64,000 bases of DNA, taken from positions 62,001 to 126,000 of the forward strand of contig NZ_CALHGM010000008.1 in assembly GCF_938030145.1 (NCBI RefSeq), written 5' to 3'. Under the pieces are notes generated by a model that was not told the DNA's origin, did no database searches, and worked only from the letters and a program-made list of their open reading frames with translations. Positions 56,270 through 64,000 of this stretch are shown piece by piece. Position 1 is the first letter of the stretch. Each line of letters begins with the position of its first letter. A program made the translations under genes and the position numbers. The stretch comes from an uncultured Campylobacter sp. Its GTDB lineage: Bacteria > Campylobacterota > Campylobacteria > Campylobacterales > Campylobacteraceae.

Positions 56270-57118
56270 TTAAATTTTACGCAGAGTGATATTAAAGGCT
56301 TTAGCGCCTGTTTTAACCTCATCGCCTACTTGCAAGCCCTCGGCTTCTGCACCACTTAACACCACTTCGCACAGCTGGCTACCGATCGCTACGACAGCTA
56401 CTTTGATCCCGTCGCGAGCTTGCAAATCGACAACCTTGCCCACGAAAGAAAACTTCTGTGAGCCGCTAGTTTTAAGAAAAATTTCCTCCGGCGTACCAGT
56501 GCGGACGATCCTGCCGTCCTTCATCTCATAAACTCGCTTGCAAAGTCTATAGATCTCGCTTACGTCGTGGCTTACTAAAATCACGGTCTGATGAAACTGC
56601 TCGTGGATTTTTAGCAGATATTCTTGGATTTTTTCGCGCATCGTAAAATCAAGCGCCGAAAGCGGCTCGTCAAGTAGTAAAATTTCAGGCTCTTGCATCA
56701 GTGCGCGAGCAAGCGCCACGCGCTGCTTCTGTCCGCCGCTAAGACCCTCGACGCCGGATTTTGCAAACTCACTAAGCTCTAAAATTTCAAGTAGCATCGC
56801 AGCTTTTTGCGGATCGTTTCTAGCAAAAAGTAGATTGCCCGTCACACTCATATTCTCAAAAAGTGCGTAGTCTTGAAATAAAAAGCCGATTCTACGCTTG
56901 CCTGCGCTTAAGAATTCATTGCCTTCTTGCAGCACACGATCGCCGTCTTTTATGCTACCGCTATCTGCGCGCAAAAACCCCGCTAAAATGCGCAGCAGTG
57001 TAGTCTTACCGCTGCCGCTGCGCCCATATAGGCACACAAACGAGCCTTTGTTAATCTCTAAGCGAGCATCAATCGAGAAATCATCACTGATTTTTTTCTT
57101 ACAATCAATCGTTATCAT
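56270..57118 (-). CDS. modC: molybdate ABC transporter ATP-binding protein
   Basis: A 282-residue ATPase: Walker A GRSGSGKT near residue 33, signature LSGGQKQR, Walker B LLLDEPLSALD, and H-loop SHD. The last 60 residues contain a TOBE (molybdate-binding) segment, FSFVGKVVDLQARDGIKVAV. It overlaps the TOBE gene by 14 bp. Confidence 0.93.
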   Translation of the reverse strand: MITIDCKKKISDDFSIDARLEINKGSFVCLYGRSGSGKTTLLRILAGFLRADSGSIKDGDRVLQEGNEFLSAGKRRIGFLFQDYALFENMSVTGNLLFARNDPQKAAMLLEILELSEFAKSGVEGLSGGQKQRVALARALMQEPEILLLDEPLSALDFTMREKIQEYLLKIHEQFHQTVILVSHDVSEIYRLCKRVYEMKDGRIVRTGTPEEIFLKTSGSQKFSFVGKVVDLQARDGIKVAVVAIGSQLCEVVLSGAEAEGLQVGDEVKTGAKAFNITLRKI

Positions 57119-57497
57119 ATTTTTCTATATATATCGCAGTGGCGCTAATGTATGCGAAAACCTCGTCGCCCTCGCGTAAAGCAAGCTCCTGCGCGCAATG
57201 CGCGCTAATGAGCACATCAAAGCTTATCTTGCCTTCAAACCTGAGCGTGCATAGAATTTCACCTAAGCTTAGGCTCATAATCTTGCCGTGAATTTCATTT
57301 TCGCTAGATACACCACTTAGGGCTTCGCGAGATAAAAGCACATCGGTGCTTTTAAAACCCACGTAAACTTCGCTACCCACCTTAAGCTCGCTACTTAGCT
57401 GCAGAAATACGCCACGTAGCTTGATGCCGCCCGCGATAAATCCTACAGAATGGATGCCGTCTTTTTGTAAAATTTCGTTGATTCTCGCTCTAATCAT
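57105..57497 (-). CDS. TOBE/Mop-domain molybdenum-binding protein
   Basis: A 130-residue protein made of TOBE-like strands: residues 1-60 are divergent, and residues 65-125 (NEIHGKIMSLSLGEILCTLRFEGKISFDVLISAHCAQELALREGDEVFAYI) form a Mop-type domain like those of ModE and ModC. It probably stores or passes molybdate. It overlaps modA by 1 bp and modC by 14 bp, so it is in the operon. The same gene pair is present in C. jejuni as I recall. Confidence 0.8.
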   Translation of the reverse strand: MIRARINEILQKDGIHSVGFIAGGIKLRGVFLQLSSELKVGSEVYVGFKSTDVLLSREALSGVSSENEIHGKIMSLSLGEILCTLRFEGKISFDVLISAHCAQELALREGDEVFAYISATAIYIEKYDND

Positions 57498-58264
57498 TAA
57501 AACTCGTATCCGTATTTAGCAAAGATCGCCCTGCCCTTATCGCTTAGGATAAAATCATAAAACGCCTTGGCTTCGGCATTGTCTTTGGCGCGGTTTAGCA
57601 TGACCATACCTTGAGCTATCGGCTCGTAGAGGTCGGTACCGACCAAGACGAAATTTTCGCCCTGCTTGCAAGGCTTGCCGTTGCAGCCGTCCTTTGCCAT
57701 CTTAGGCGCATACATCGCGCTAGCCACGATAAATCCGACGTCGGAAGCTTTAAGCGCTTGCGAAAGAGCCTCGCCGATCGATTTTGCTTCTACGATTTTA
57801 CCTTTAATCTCATCGTAAACTCCCGCTTTTTGGAAGGCCTGTACGCTTGCGGTGCCGTAAGGAGCGGTCTTTGGATTTGCTATGGAAATCGTTTTAACGC
57901 TAGGGTCTTTTAAAATTTCAAGCCCCTTGCTAAGATCTACGCCGCGCACGCTAAACATCGCCACTTTGCCTTTGGCGTAAGTTTTGGCAGGCGCCGTCGC
58001 AAAGCCCTCTTTATGCAGATCGTCTGCAAATTTCATATCCGCCGCCATAAAAATATCAAACGGCGCGCCGTTTTTGATCTGCGTGCTAAGCGCACCGCTG
58101 GCACCCAAGCTCACGTTTAGCGTGGTTTGCGGATGCAGCTTGGCAAATTCTGCCTTGATCTCGTCAAACGCATACGTCGTGTTCGCAGCGGCTGCGACGC
58201 TGACCTCTCCGGCGCCTAGCACGCCTGCGGTTAAAATTCCTAAAAGCACTGCTTTTAACTTCAT
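57497..58264 (-). CDS. modA: molybdate-binding periplasmic protein ModA
   Basis: A 255-residue protein with signal peptide MKLKAVLLGILTAGVLGAGEVSVAAA. ModA features are present: SVAAAANTTYAFDEIKAEFAKLH, SLGASGALSTQIKNGAPFDIFMAADMKFADDL. It delivers molybdate (or tungstate) to ModBC. ATG at 58264 follows AAAGGC. Confidence 0.93.
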   Translation of the reverse strand: MKLKAVLLGILTAGVLGAGEVSVAAAANTTYAFDEIKAEFAKLHPQTTLNVSLGASGALSTQIKNGAPFDIFMAADMKFADDLHKEGFATAPAKTYAKGKVAMFSVRGVDLSKGLEILKDPSVKTISIANPKTAPYGTASVQAFQKAGVYDEIKGKIVEAKSIGEALSQALKASDVGFIVASAMYAPKMAKDGCNGKPCKQGENFVLVGTDLYEPIAQGMVMLNRAKDNAEAKAFYDFILSDKGRAIFAKYGYEF

Positions 58265-58365
58265 TTTATGCCTTTCGCTTCGGCTCTCACCGAGAATTGA
58301 ATTGTATCTAAAATTTTAAATTTACGCCTTAAATTTTAAAATTTTGCGCACCCAATTTCACCCTA

Positions 58366-59154
58366 TTACGCGCCAATAATGATCTCGCTAGGCTCGATGA
58401 TCGCCGTTACCTCATCTCCTACTCCTAGAGCCATCGCGGTGGCAGATTCTCGCGTGATGATCGCGGTGATGTTTTGATGCGAGCTTGTGCCTAGACAGAT
58501 CTCTGCGTTTACCGCGCCGATTTTGACCTCGCTAATCGTGCCCTTGATTTGATTCGTCGTACTAAGTTTTAGCTTCTCCGAGCTTCCTTTGGCAATGATG
58601 ACGCTTAGAGCCTTAAATAAAAACAGCACATCCTTGCCCACCTTTAGCTCTAAATTTTTTTCGCTCTCTACGGTTACCGTCGCGCATAAAATTTCGCCAC
58701 CTGCGAGTTTAGCCGTGATTTGAGAATTTACAGCGCCTGTTTGAACATCCGTAATCTCAACACTTAGCTGATTGCGCGCAGAAAGCTTCATACCGATCTT
58801 CTCTAAGCTTAAAAGGCTCTCTTCGGTGATCTCGTCAAGCTTTAAAATTTCACTCAAAAACGTCTCGCCCGCGTGGCTGATAGCATCATAAGCGCGAATC
58901 AGCTTGTGAGCGTATGGAGTGAGCTCCGAGCCGCTATTTTTCTTAGTGCCTTGAGTGCGGACGATGAGCGGCTTTTTGCTCGCGTTGTTGATTAAATTTA
59001 ACGCATCCCAGCCGTTTTTATACGACACTCCTACGATCTCTGCGGCCTTTGTAATACTTTTAGTCTCGTCCACAGCCTTAAGTAGCTTAATATGCTTGGC
59101 TAGAAGCGATGTTTCCTTACCAAGTAGGAATTCCAAAGCAAATTTTGCGTCCAT
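58366..59154 (-). CDS. modE: molybdate-dependent transcriptional regulator ModE
   Basis: A 262-residue regulator: N-terminal winged helix (HIKLLKAVDETKSITKAAEIVGVSYKNGWDALNLIN) and two TOBE/Mop segments (ARNQLSVEITDVQTGAVNSQITAKLAGGEILCATVT and TNQIKGTISEVKIGAVNAEICLG). Full length like E. coli ModE. ATG at 59154 is preferred over 59160, because AAAGGA then lies 6 bp upstream. It is probably autoregulated through the palindromic site at 59191-59210. Confidence 0.92.
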   Translation of the reverse strand: MDAKFALEFLLGKETSLLAKHIKLLKAVDETKSITKAAEIVGVSYKNGWDALNLINNASKKPLIVRTQGTKKNSGSELTPYAHKLIRAYDAISHAGETFLSEILKLDEITEESLLSLEKIGMKLSARNQLSVEITDVQTGAVNSQITAKLAGGEILCATVTVESEKNLELKVGKDVLFLFKALSVIIAKGSSEKLKLSTTNQIKGTISEVKIGAVNAEICLGTSSHQNITAIITRESATAMALGVGDEVTAIIEPSEIIIGA

Positions 59155-59190
59155 TTTCATCCTTTCTTATTTACTTTCGCGTGATTTTAT

Positions 59191-59210
59191 AATATATCCT
59201 CTGATATATT
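59191..59210. promoter_or_regulatory. ModE operator (TATAT-N7-TATAT)
   Basis: AATATATC and GATATATT are exact inverted arms with a 4-base spacer. Read in another way it is TATAT-N7-TATAT, which is the consensus I remember for E. coli ModE (TATAT-N7-TAYAT). It lies 37 bp upstream of modE, and a likely -10 (TATAAA on the minus strand) overlaps its left side, so binding would repress modE and perhaps the whole mod cluster. Confidence 0.75.
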
Positions 59211-59277
59211 TCTTAAAGAGCCGCAGGCTTTATTCTACGATATAAAGAGGGAAATTCTATACGAAATTTTACCCTTA

Positions 59278-59306
59278 TTGACAAAATTTCTTTAAATTTG
59301 TAAAAT
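59278..59306 (+). promoter_or_regulatory. sigma-70 promoter for mlaA
   Basis: TTGACA (59278-59283) and TAAAAT (59301-59306) are separated by 17 bp. This is a complete two-part promoter, rare in Campylobacter, 31 bp before the mlaA start. Confidence 0.7.
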
Positions 59307-59337
59307 CGCCACTTTGATTTATAAAGAAGGGTCGCAT

Positions 59338-60057
59338 TTGAAATTTATAAAAATTCTATTCTTAGCCGCGGCATTGGCATTTTGCGGTTGCTCGCAAAAG
59401 CAAGACGTAGCGCCTAGCGATACGGATGGTTTTGATGAGGAGTTTGCCAAGCGTGAGGTTTTCGATCCGCTTAGCGGCTATAACCGCGTAATGACGGGCT
59501 TTAACGACGTATTTTACTCATACATATTAACTCCCGTAGCCAGCGGCTACGATTACGTAATGCCCGATCCGATCCAGGGCGCGTTTTCAAATTTTTTCTA
59601 TAATATTTTATATCCGATGAGGCTCGTAAATAACCTATTGCAGGGTAAATTTGAAAATTCTTGGGACGAGACGAAGCGATTTTTAATCAATTCGACCGTC
59701 GGCTTCGGCGGGCTTAACGATATGGCAGGCAAATACTACGGGATTCCGCGCCACGACGAGGATTTCGGGCAAACGCTCGGGTATTGGGGCGTGCCGGCAG
59801 GTCCGCACATCGTCTGGCCGATCTTGGGGCAAAGCAATCTACGCGATACAGTGGGGCTTGTAGGAGATTATTTTTCAAACCCGATAAATTATATTAAAGA
59901 CGGCACTGTTCGAAACTCCGTCAATGGATTTAGAATATTTAACGACTACTCGCGCGATCCGAAATTTTATGAAAAAATGACCAAAGATGCGGTGGATCTA
60001 TACCCATTTTTACGCGATGCTTACGAGCAAAATCGCGAGAAATTAATAAAGGAATAA
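59338..60057 (+). CDS. mlaA: MlaA/VacJ-family outer membrane lipoprotein, TTG start
   Basis: A 239-residue lipoprotein. Start TTG at 59338 has AGAAGG upstream and gives a signal peptide KFIKILFLAAALAFCGC. Conserved MlaA segments are DPLSGYNRVMTGFNDVFYSYILTPVASGYDYVMP, the FFYNILYPMRLVNNLLQGKF region, NSTVGFGGLNDMA and GVPAGPHIVWPILGQSNLRDTVG. MlaA extracts phospholipid from the outer leaflet. It forms an operon with mlaC (2-bp gap) and an RND exporter. Confidence 0.93.
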   Translation: MKFIKILFLAAALAFCGCSQKQDVAPSDTDGFDEEFAKREVFDPLSGYNRVMTGFNDVFYSYILTPVASGYDYVMPDPIQGAFSNFFYNILYPMRLVNNLLQGKFENSWDETKRFLINSTVGFGGLNDMAGKYYGIPRHDEDFGQTLGYWGVPAGPHIVWPILGQSNLRDTVGLVGDYFSNPINYIKDGTVRNSVNGFRIFNDYSRDPKFYEKMTKDAVDLYPFLRDAYEQNREKLIKE

Positions 60058-60059
60058 AA

Positions 60060-60644
60060 ATGAAAATTTTAAAAGTTCTAGCGCTTTGCGGAGCGCTTTT
60101 GATTTCGGCGCACGCCATTAGCGACGCGGACATTGAGTCCGTGATGAGCCAAAAGGTCGCCGAGGCCGTGAGCGTCATGCGAAGCAGCACTCCCAAAGAC
60201 GCAAAACCTGCGAAAATTTTCGCGCTTTTTGACGGCTACTTCGATTACAAGATGATGGCAAAGCTCTCTTTGGCCAAACACTACGCAAACTTGAGCCCCG
60301 CGCAGATCGAGGAATTTAACAAAGCTTTCGAAGCGCATCTTAAGCGCTCGTTTATCGAAAAGCTCTCGCTTTACACCGATCAAGACATGAAGGTGCTCGG
60401 CAAACAAAGCCCGAGCGATAAGCGCCGCGTGCTAAAAACGCAGATCATCGGCGAGCAAAAAAACTATGCCATAGATTTCAAATTTTATCCTAACGGCGCG
60501 GACTGGCGCATCTACGACGTCGATATCGTGGGCGTTAGCCTCATTCAAACATACCGCTCGCAGCTAGGCGACGTCGCGCAGAGCCTGGGCTTTGACGAGC
60601 TCATAAAGCGATTAAATTCCACCGTCATCAAAAGCGGCGAATAG
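60060..60644 (+). CDS. mlaC: MlaC-family phospholipid-binding protein
   Basis: A 194-residue periplasmic protein with signal peptide MKILKVLALCGALLISAHA. MlaC features: FDGYFDYKMMAKLSLAKHYANLSPAQIEEFNKAFEAHLKRSFIEKL, then strands ending GVSLIQTYRSQ, for lipid binding. It shuttles phospholipid between MlaA and the inner membrane. mlaBDEF are not in this window. Confidence 0.92.
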   Translation: MKILKVLALCGALLISAHAISDADIESVMSQKVAEAVSVMRSSTPKDAKPAKIFALFDGYFDYKMMAKLSLAKHYANLSPAQIEEFNKAFEAHLKRSFIEKLSLYTDQDMKVLGKQSPSDKRRVLKTQIIGEQKNYAIDFKFYPNGADWRIYDVDIVGVSLIQTYRSQLGDVAQSLGFDELIKRLNSTVIKSGE

Positions 60645-60667
60645 CGACGCGCCCGAAAGAGCGGTAT

Positions 60668-63502
60668 TTGAAAAAAATTTTTCGCCTAATCGTCGCATTT
60701 CCAAAAAGCACGCTTGCGCTATTTACGGCGCTGGCGCTGTTTTTCGGCTACTACTCCACCAAGCTTGAGATCGACGCTTCGAGCCAGACGCTACTGCTCG
60801 ATAACGACAAAGACCTTCAAATTTGGCGCGAAGTATCCAAGCGCTACGAAACGCCGAATTTCTTGGTGCTTGCATACACTCCCGCGGGCGATCTTTTAGC
60901 GCCCGAGACGATCCGCAAGATAGCGCAGATGGATGCCGCTTTTTCTAAGCTGGATTTCGTCGCCAGCGTCACGGACATCACGAACGTACCGCTTTTACTA
61001 AACAAAGGTGGCGGCATGAGCGAGCTGCTTAAGCACATACCCACCCTTACCGACGCGGACGTAAATTTAACTGCGGCTAGGCACGAGTTCGCCACAAGCC
61101 CCTTTTACGCATCAAATTTAGTAAGCGCCGATTTTCGCACTACCGCAATTTTAATAAATTTAAAGCCGCAGACCCGCTACGAGGAGCTTCTGCGCCTAAG
61201 AGACGGAGCCAAAAGCGCTCTAAAGCAAGCGGAGCATGAAGGCAACCGCTCCAATGCCCAAATTTCACAGCTTAAAGACGCGCTTAAAGTTGCGGAGCAA
61301 AATTTCAAATCCTACCGCGACGAACTACGCGAAAAGGATCACCGCGACATTGTGGCTTTGCGTTCGCTGATCGCGGGCTTTGAGAAGGAATTTGCGGGCG
61401 ACCAATTATTTTTGGGCGGACTAAATATGATCGCCGACGACATGGTAGGCTACGTCCGCTCGGATCTGGCGACCTACGGACTCGGCGCCTTGGTGCTTCT
61501 GCTAGCTTGCTTTTGGCTCTTTTTTAGACAGGCGAAATTTATCCTGCTGCCGCTCATCATCTGCGCGTATTCGGTCGTGCTTGCAGCGGGATTATTCGGC
61601 TTTTTGAGCTTTGAGGTCACGGTGATTAGCTCAAATTTCATAGCGCTTCAGCTCATCATCACGGTTTCGGTCTGTATCCACCTAATCGTCGCCTACCGCG
61701 AGTTTAGCGCGCACTTTCACGCCTTTTCACAGCGCCAGCTCGTTTATGCGGTGCTGTGCGAGCGCGCAAGACCCTGCTTTTTCGCAATCTTTACGACCGT
61801 TATCGGCTTTATGTCGCTAATTTTTTGCGATATAAAACCCGTAATTTCTCTGGGAATTATGATGAGCGTAGGCATCAGTATCTCGCTAGTTACGGCGTTT
61901 GGAGTATTCGGCGCAGTTATGTCGCTTCTGCCGCGCACGCACAATAACCGCAGCTTCGAGCAGCACTTTAAATTTACGCTTTGGTGCGCCGAAACGGCAC
62001 TACGTAGCAGAGGCGCAGTCTATGGCATTTGCGCTGCGGCGGTGATCTTCGGGCTTTACGGTATCTCACAGCTGCGCGTCGAAAACAGCTTCATCGGCTA
62101 CTTCAAAAAAAGCACCGACATCCGCGCAGGTATGGAAGTCATAGACACAAATCTCGGAGGAACGATCCCGCTTGATATCGTCGTTAAATTTAAAAGTGCG
62201 AGCGGCGCAAATCCCGCTAGCGAGAGTGAAAATTCCGCAAGCGGCAGCGCGAATTCTAAGAACGGCGAAAATTCCAATCCCGCTGGGAAAAATTTTGCGG
62301 CAAATTTTACTCGGCAAAATTCTATCGCGCAAAATTCCGCCACTCAGAATTCTACCGCCACGATACAAAATTCTATTGCAGAAAATTCCATACCTCAAAA
62401 TTCCGTCGCCGCGGTGCAAAATTTAAATGATCAAAATTTTATCGTGCAAAGCTCCGTTACGACATCGCAACCAAGCGAAGCCGTAAATTCAGATCAAACC
62501 CACGCCGCAAATTTAGAGCAAAATTCCACCGCGAGCGACGATTTTGGCGATTTCGAAGCCGAATACGCCGCCAACGAAAACAAGCCGCAGTATTGGTTCA
62601 CCTCCGAAAAGATGCGTATCATCGGCAAAATAGATGATTTTTTGAAGGACAAAAACATTACGGGGCACGAGTTTATCGGCAACGTAAGCTCGCTCGCATC
62701 ACTTTTAAAGCTCGGCAAACAGATTAATCAGGGGCGCGATCTGGACGATCTGAGCCTTGCTTTGATCTACTCTGAAATGCCCGCAAACTACCGCGAATTG
62801 GTACTTTCGCCCTTTGTTAATATCGAAGCGAACGAGGCGCACTTTAGCATCCGCACGATAGATAGCGATCCAAATCTTCGCAGGGCGCAATTCCTAGCCG
62901 ATCTTAAGCACGATCTGAACTCCCTGCTCGCCAAAGATAACGTCACGGCGCAGATCAGCGGCATAATGGTGCTTTATAACAATATGCTTCAAAGCCTGAT
63001 GAGCTCGCAGATAGACACCCTGGGTATCACCGTGCTCGTGCTTTTCGTGCTTTTCGTGATCATCTTTCGCTCGCTGTCATATGCGCTTATCGCGATCGTC
63101 GTAAATTTGATCCCGCTTTGCGCCTGCTTCGGCATCATGGGGGTTGCGGGCATTCCACTGGATATCATGAGCATCACGATAGCGGCGATTAGCATCGGTA
63201 TCGGCGTGGACGACGTCATCCACTACATCTACCGCTACAAGCGGGAGTTTGCGCGCAGCGGCGACGAGGCTGCGGCGATCCGCGCGAGCCACGCAAGTAT
63301 CGGATACGCGATGTATTATACGTCGTTTGCGATCATTTTGGGATTCAGCGTGATGATGATGAGTAATTTCTGGCCTACGATCTACTTTGGGCTACTGATA
63401 TGTCTAGTGATGAGCCTTCTACTTTTGGGCGCGCTCATAATCCTGCCGTCGCTAATAATGAGCCGAAAGGGATTAAAATTTAGCCTCTTTAAAGCTAAAT
63501 AA
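60668..63502 (+). CDS. RND-superfamily exporter (MMPL-like) with a large insertion, TTG start
   Basis: A 944-residue protein with two sets of membrane helices: helix near 12-28, a cluster at about 265-430, one at about 454, and a last cluster at about 780-940. Periplasmic loops lie between, and GIGVDDVIHYIYRYKREF is the conserved segment of the MMPL/COG1033 family. The second loop contains an Asn/Ser/Gln-rich insertion of about 120 residues (about 510-630). TTG at 60668 is the likely start. The mla link suggests lipid transport, but the substrate is unknown. Confidence 0.85.
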   Translation: MKKIFRLIVAFPKSTLALFTALALFFGYYSTKLEIDASSQTLLLDNDKDLQIWREVSKRYETPNFLVLAYTPAGDLLAPETIRKIAQMDAAFSKLDFVASVTDITNVPLLLNKGGGMSELLKHIPTLTDADVNLTAARHEFATSPFYASNLVSADFRTTAILINLKPQTRYEELLRLRDGAKSALKQAEHEGNRSNAQISQLKDALKVAEQNFKSYRDELREKDHRDIVALRSLIAGFEKEFAGDQLFLGGLNMIADDMVGYVRSDLATYGLGALVLLLACFWLFFRQAKFILLPLIICAYSVVLAAGLFGFLSFEVTVISSNFIALQLIITVSVCIHLIVAYREFSAHFHAFSQRQLVYAVLCERARPCFFAIFTTVIGFMSLIFCDIKPVISLGIMMSVGISISLVTAFGVFGAVMSLLPRTHNNRSFEQHFKFTLWCAETALRSRGAVYGICAAAVIFGLYGISQLRVENSFIGYFKKSTDIRAGMEVIDTNLGGTIPLDIVVKFKSASGANPASESENSASGSANSKNGENSNPAGKNFAANFTRQNSIAQNSATQNSTATIQNSIAENSIPQNSVAAVQNLNDQNFIVQSSVTTSQPSEAVNSDQTHAANLEQNSTASDDFGDFEAEYAANENKPQYWFTSEKMRIIGKIDDFLKDKNITGHEFIGNVSSLASLLKLGKQINQGRDLDDLSLALIYSEMPANYRELVLSPFVNIEANEAHFSIRTIDSDPNLRRAQFLADLKHDLNSLLAKDNVTAQISGIMVLYNNMLQSLMSSQIDTLGITVLVLFVLFVIIFRSLSYALIAIVVNLIPLCACFGIMGVAGIPLDIMSITIAAISIGIGVDDVIHYIYRYKREFARSGDEAAAIRASHASIGYAMYYTSFAIILGFSVMMMSNFWPTIYFGLLICLVMSLLLLGALIILPSLIMSRKGLKFSLFKAK
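62200..62560 (+). repeat. repeat-word insertion inside the RND exporter gene
   Basis: Words such as CAAAATTCC, CAGAATTCTACC, CAAAATTTTA and GAAAATTCC recur about every 12-24 bp, always in the same frame, giving tandem-like QNS, ENS and QNF residues. No part of the RND fold needs this stretch. It resembles insertions in thiL, addB and the HAD gene. Confidence 0.75.
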
Positions 63503-63514
63503 ATTTTATCTCGC

Positions 63515-63520
63515 TATAAT
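63515..63520 (+). promoter_or_regulatory. -10 element TATAAT for selC
   Basis: GCTATAATTCCC, a consensus -10, ends 10 bp before the tRNA-Sec gene, which suits a tRNA start near +1. Confidence 0.6.
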
Positions 63521-63530
63521 TCCCGCATTT

Positions 63531-63628
63531 GGAGAGGATGGCGACCTGGTGGCGTCTGCGGACTTCAAATCCGATAGGAGGGCGGTTGACCGTTTTCCGG
63601 GGGGTTCGATTCCCTCCCTCTCTCGCCA
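63531..63628 (+). tRNA. selC: selenocysteine tRNA, anticodon UCA
   Basis: A 98-nt unusually long tRNA ending in encoded GCCA, with anticodon loop CTTCAAA (anticodon TCA) and a long variable arm (GGGCGGT-TG-ACCGTTT). The T arm GGGGG-TTCGATT-CCCTC is clear. The acceptor stem is irregular: starting at 63532, GAGAGG pairs with the final CTCTCTC, leaving the next two pairs mismatched. The D arm is also weak. The anticodon, length and variable arm settle the identity. It is the tRNA for selenoprotein synthesis. Confidence 0.9.
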
Positions 63629-63768
63629 AATTCTTTCATAAAATTTCACTTTTACGATTCTTGATCTCTAGCGCTTTGCGAATTTATTTCAAGTTTTAGC
63701 TCTAAATTTATCCATTATTAAACAGAGGCGGGTAGCATTGCTCGTTAACTTTTCTTGAAGGAGCGAGT

Positions 63769-64000
63769 ATGAAATACGTATTGGGCGCTGCGCTTGCGGC
63801 GTTGATTTTTGCAGGATGCGGCGATAACGATGTGGAGCTTGTCAAAAACTACACCCTGCCCGATTTTAAATCTATGAGTATCGGCGCGGCGATCGAGGGT
63901 TCAAAAATCTGTAAAAATATCACGTGGAGCAAAGAGGAAAACGACGGATTAAAGACGGTTAAGATGGTCTGCGATGTGGATGTAGAGCAGAGGCTTAAAT
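63769..64000 (+). CDS. lipoprotein, partial (cut by the window edge)
   Basis: The start ATG at 63769 has GAAGGAG 4-10 bp upstream. The first 77 residues contain a signal peptide with lipobox LIFAGC (C17), followed by a hydrophilic part with two more cysteines (SKICKN and MVCDVDVE). The family is not recognised, and the gene runs off the right edge. It is on the plus strand after selC. Confidence 0.7.
   Translation, partial: MKYVLGAALAALIFAGCGDNDVELVKNYTLPDFKSMSIGAAIEGSKICKNITWSKEENDGLKTVKMVCDVDVEQRLK

Overview
The window is one contiguous piece of a Campylobacter chromosome, most likely a species with G+C in the mid-40s percent (C. gracilis is the best guess, not proven). Three things support this. 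The ATP synthase operon carries both b' and b subunit genes, lacks the a and c genes, and is joined to birA-parA-parB upstream and tolQ-tolR-tolA-tolB-pal downstream. The order cadF-like / rpsI / rplM / addA / addB matches C. jejuni as I remember it. A mlaA-mlaC-RND cluster lies close to a selenocysteine tRNA gene. Most genes are on the minus strand.

Layout. 0.36-2.5 kb: a metallophosphoesterase and a polynucleotide kinase-RNA ligase fusion, which look like an RNA end-healing and sealing pair. 3-12.2 kb: scattered metabolic and envelope genes (periplasmic isoaspartyl peptidase, DUF417 membrane protein, thiL, TPR lipoprotein, EexN-like lipoprotein, aldehyde dehydrogenase), separated by long repeat-bearing spacers. 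12.2-13.3 kb: a gene-free stretch with a degenerate ~23-bp array and a run of 15 G. 13.3-33.3 kb: a syntenic block, all minus strand: rplU-rpmA-obg, fmt, birA-parA-parB-atpF'FHAGDC-tolQRA-tolB-pal-cpoB-slyD-fabD-mtnN-ttcA. 33.5-36 kb: two small exported proteins, tRNA-Gln(CUG) and a gene-free kilobase with a three-copy ~66-bp repeat. 35.8-44.8 kb: HAD phosphatase, cadF-like OmpA protein, rpsI-rplM, addA-addB. 45-54.5 kb: response regulator, carA-DUF507, purA-hisZ-GGDEF/EAL. 54.5-59.2 kb: molybdate regulon (modE, modA, TOBE protein, modC and a displaced modB) behind a textbook ModE operator. 59.3-64 kb: mlaA-mlaC-RND exporter, selC and a truncated lipoprotein gene.

Functional links. The molybdate system and selC both point to molybdenum- and selenium-dependent formate dehydrogenase, encoded elsewhere. 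The tol-pal block and mlaA/mlaC cluster maintain the outer membrane. AddAB provides double-strand-break processing.

The least-explained property is a family of AT-rich words (AAATTTTA, AAAATTCC and variants). They fill the spacers, form palindromes and hairpins, make up a short array near 12.5 kb, and also invade reading frames. There they create Asn/Ser/Gln/Ala-rich insertions inside otherwise conserved proteins (ThiL, a HAD phosphatase, AddB, the RND exporter), with similar linkers in two poorly known proteins. This and the RNA-repair pair are the two things most worth following up. All calls come from reading the sequence and remembered family features; no database search was run.
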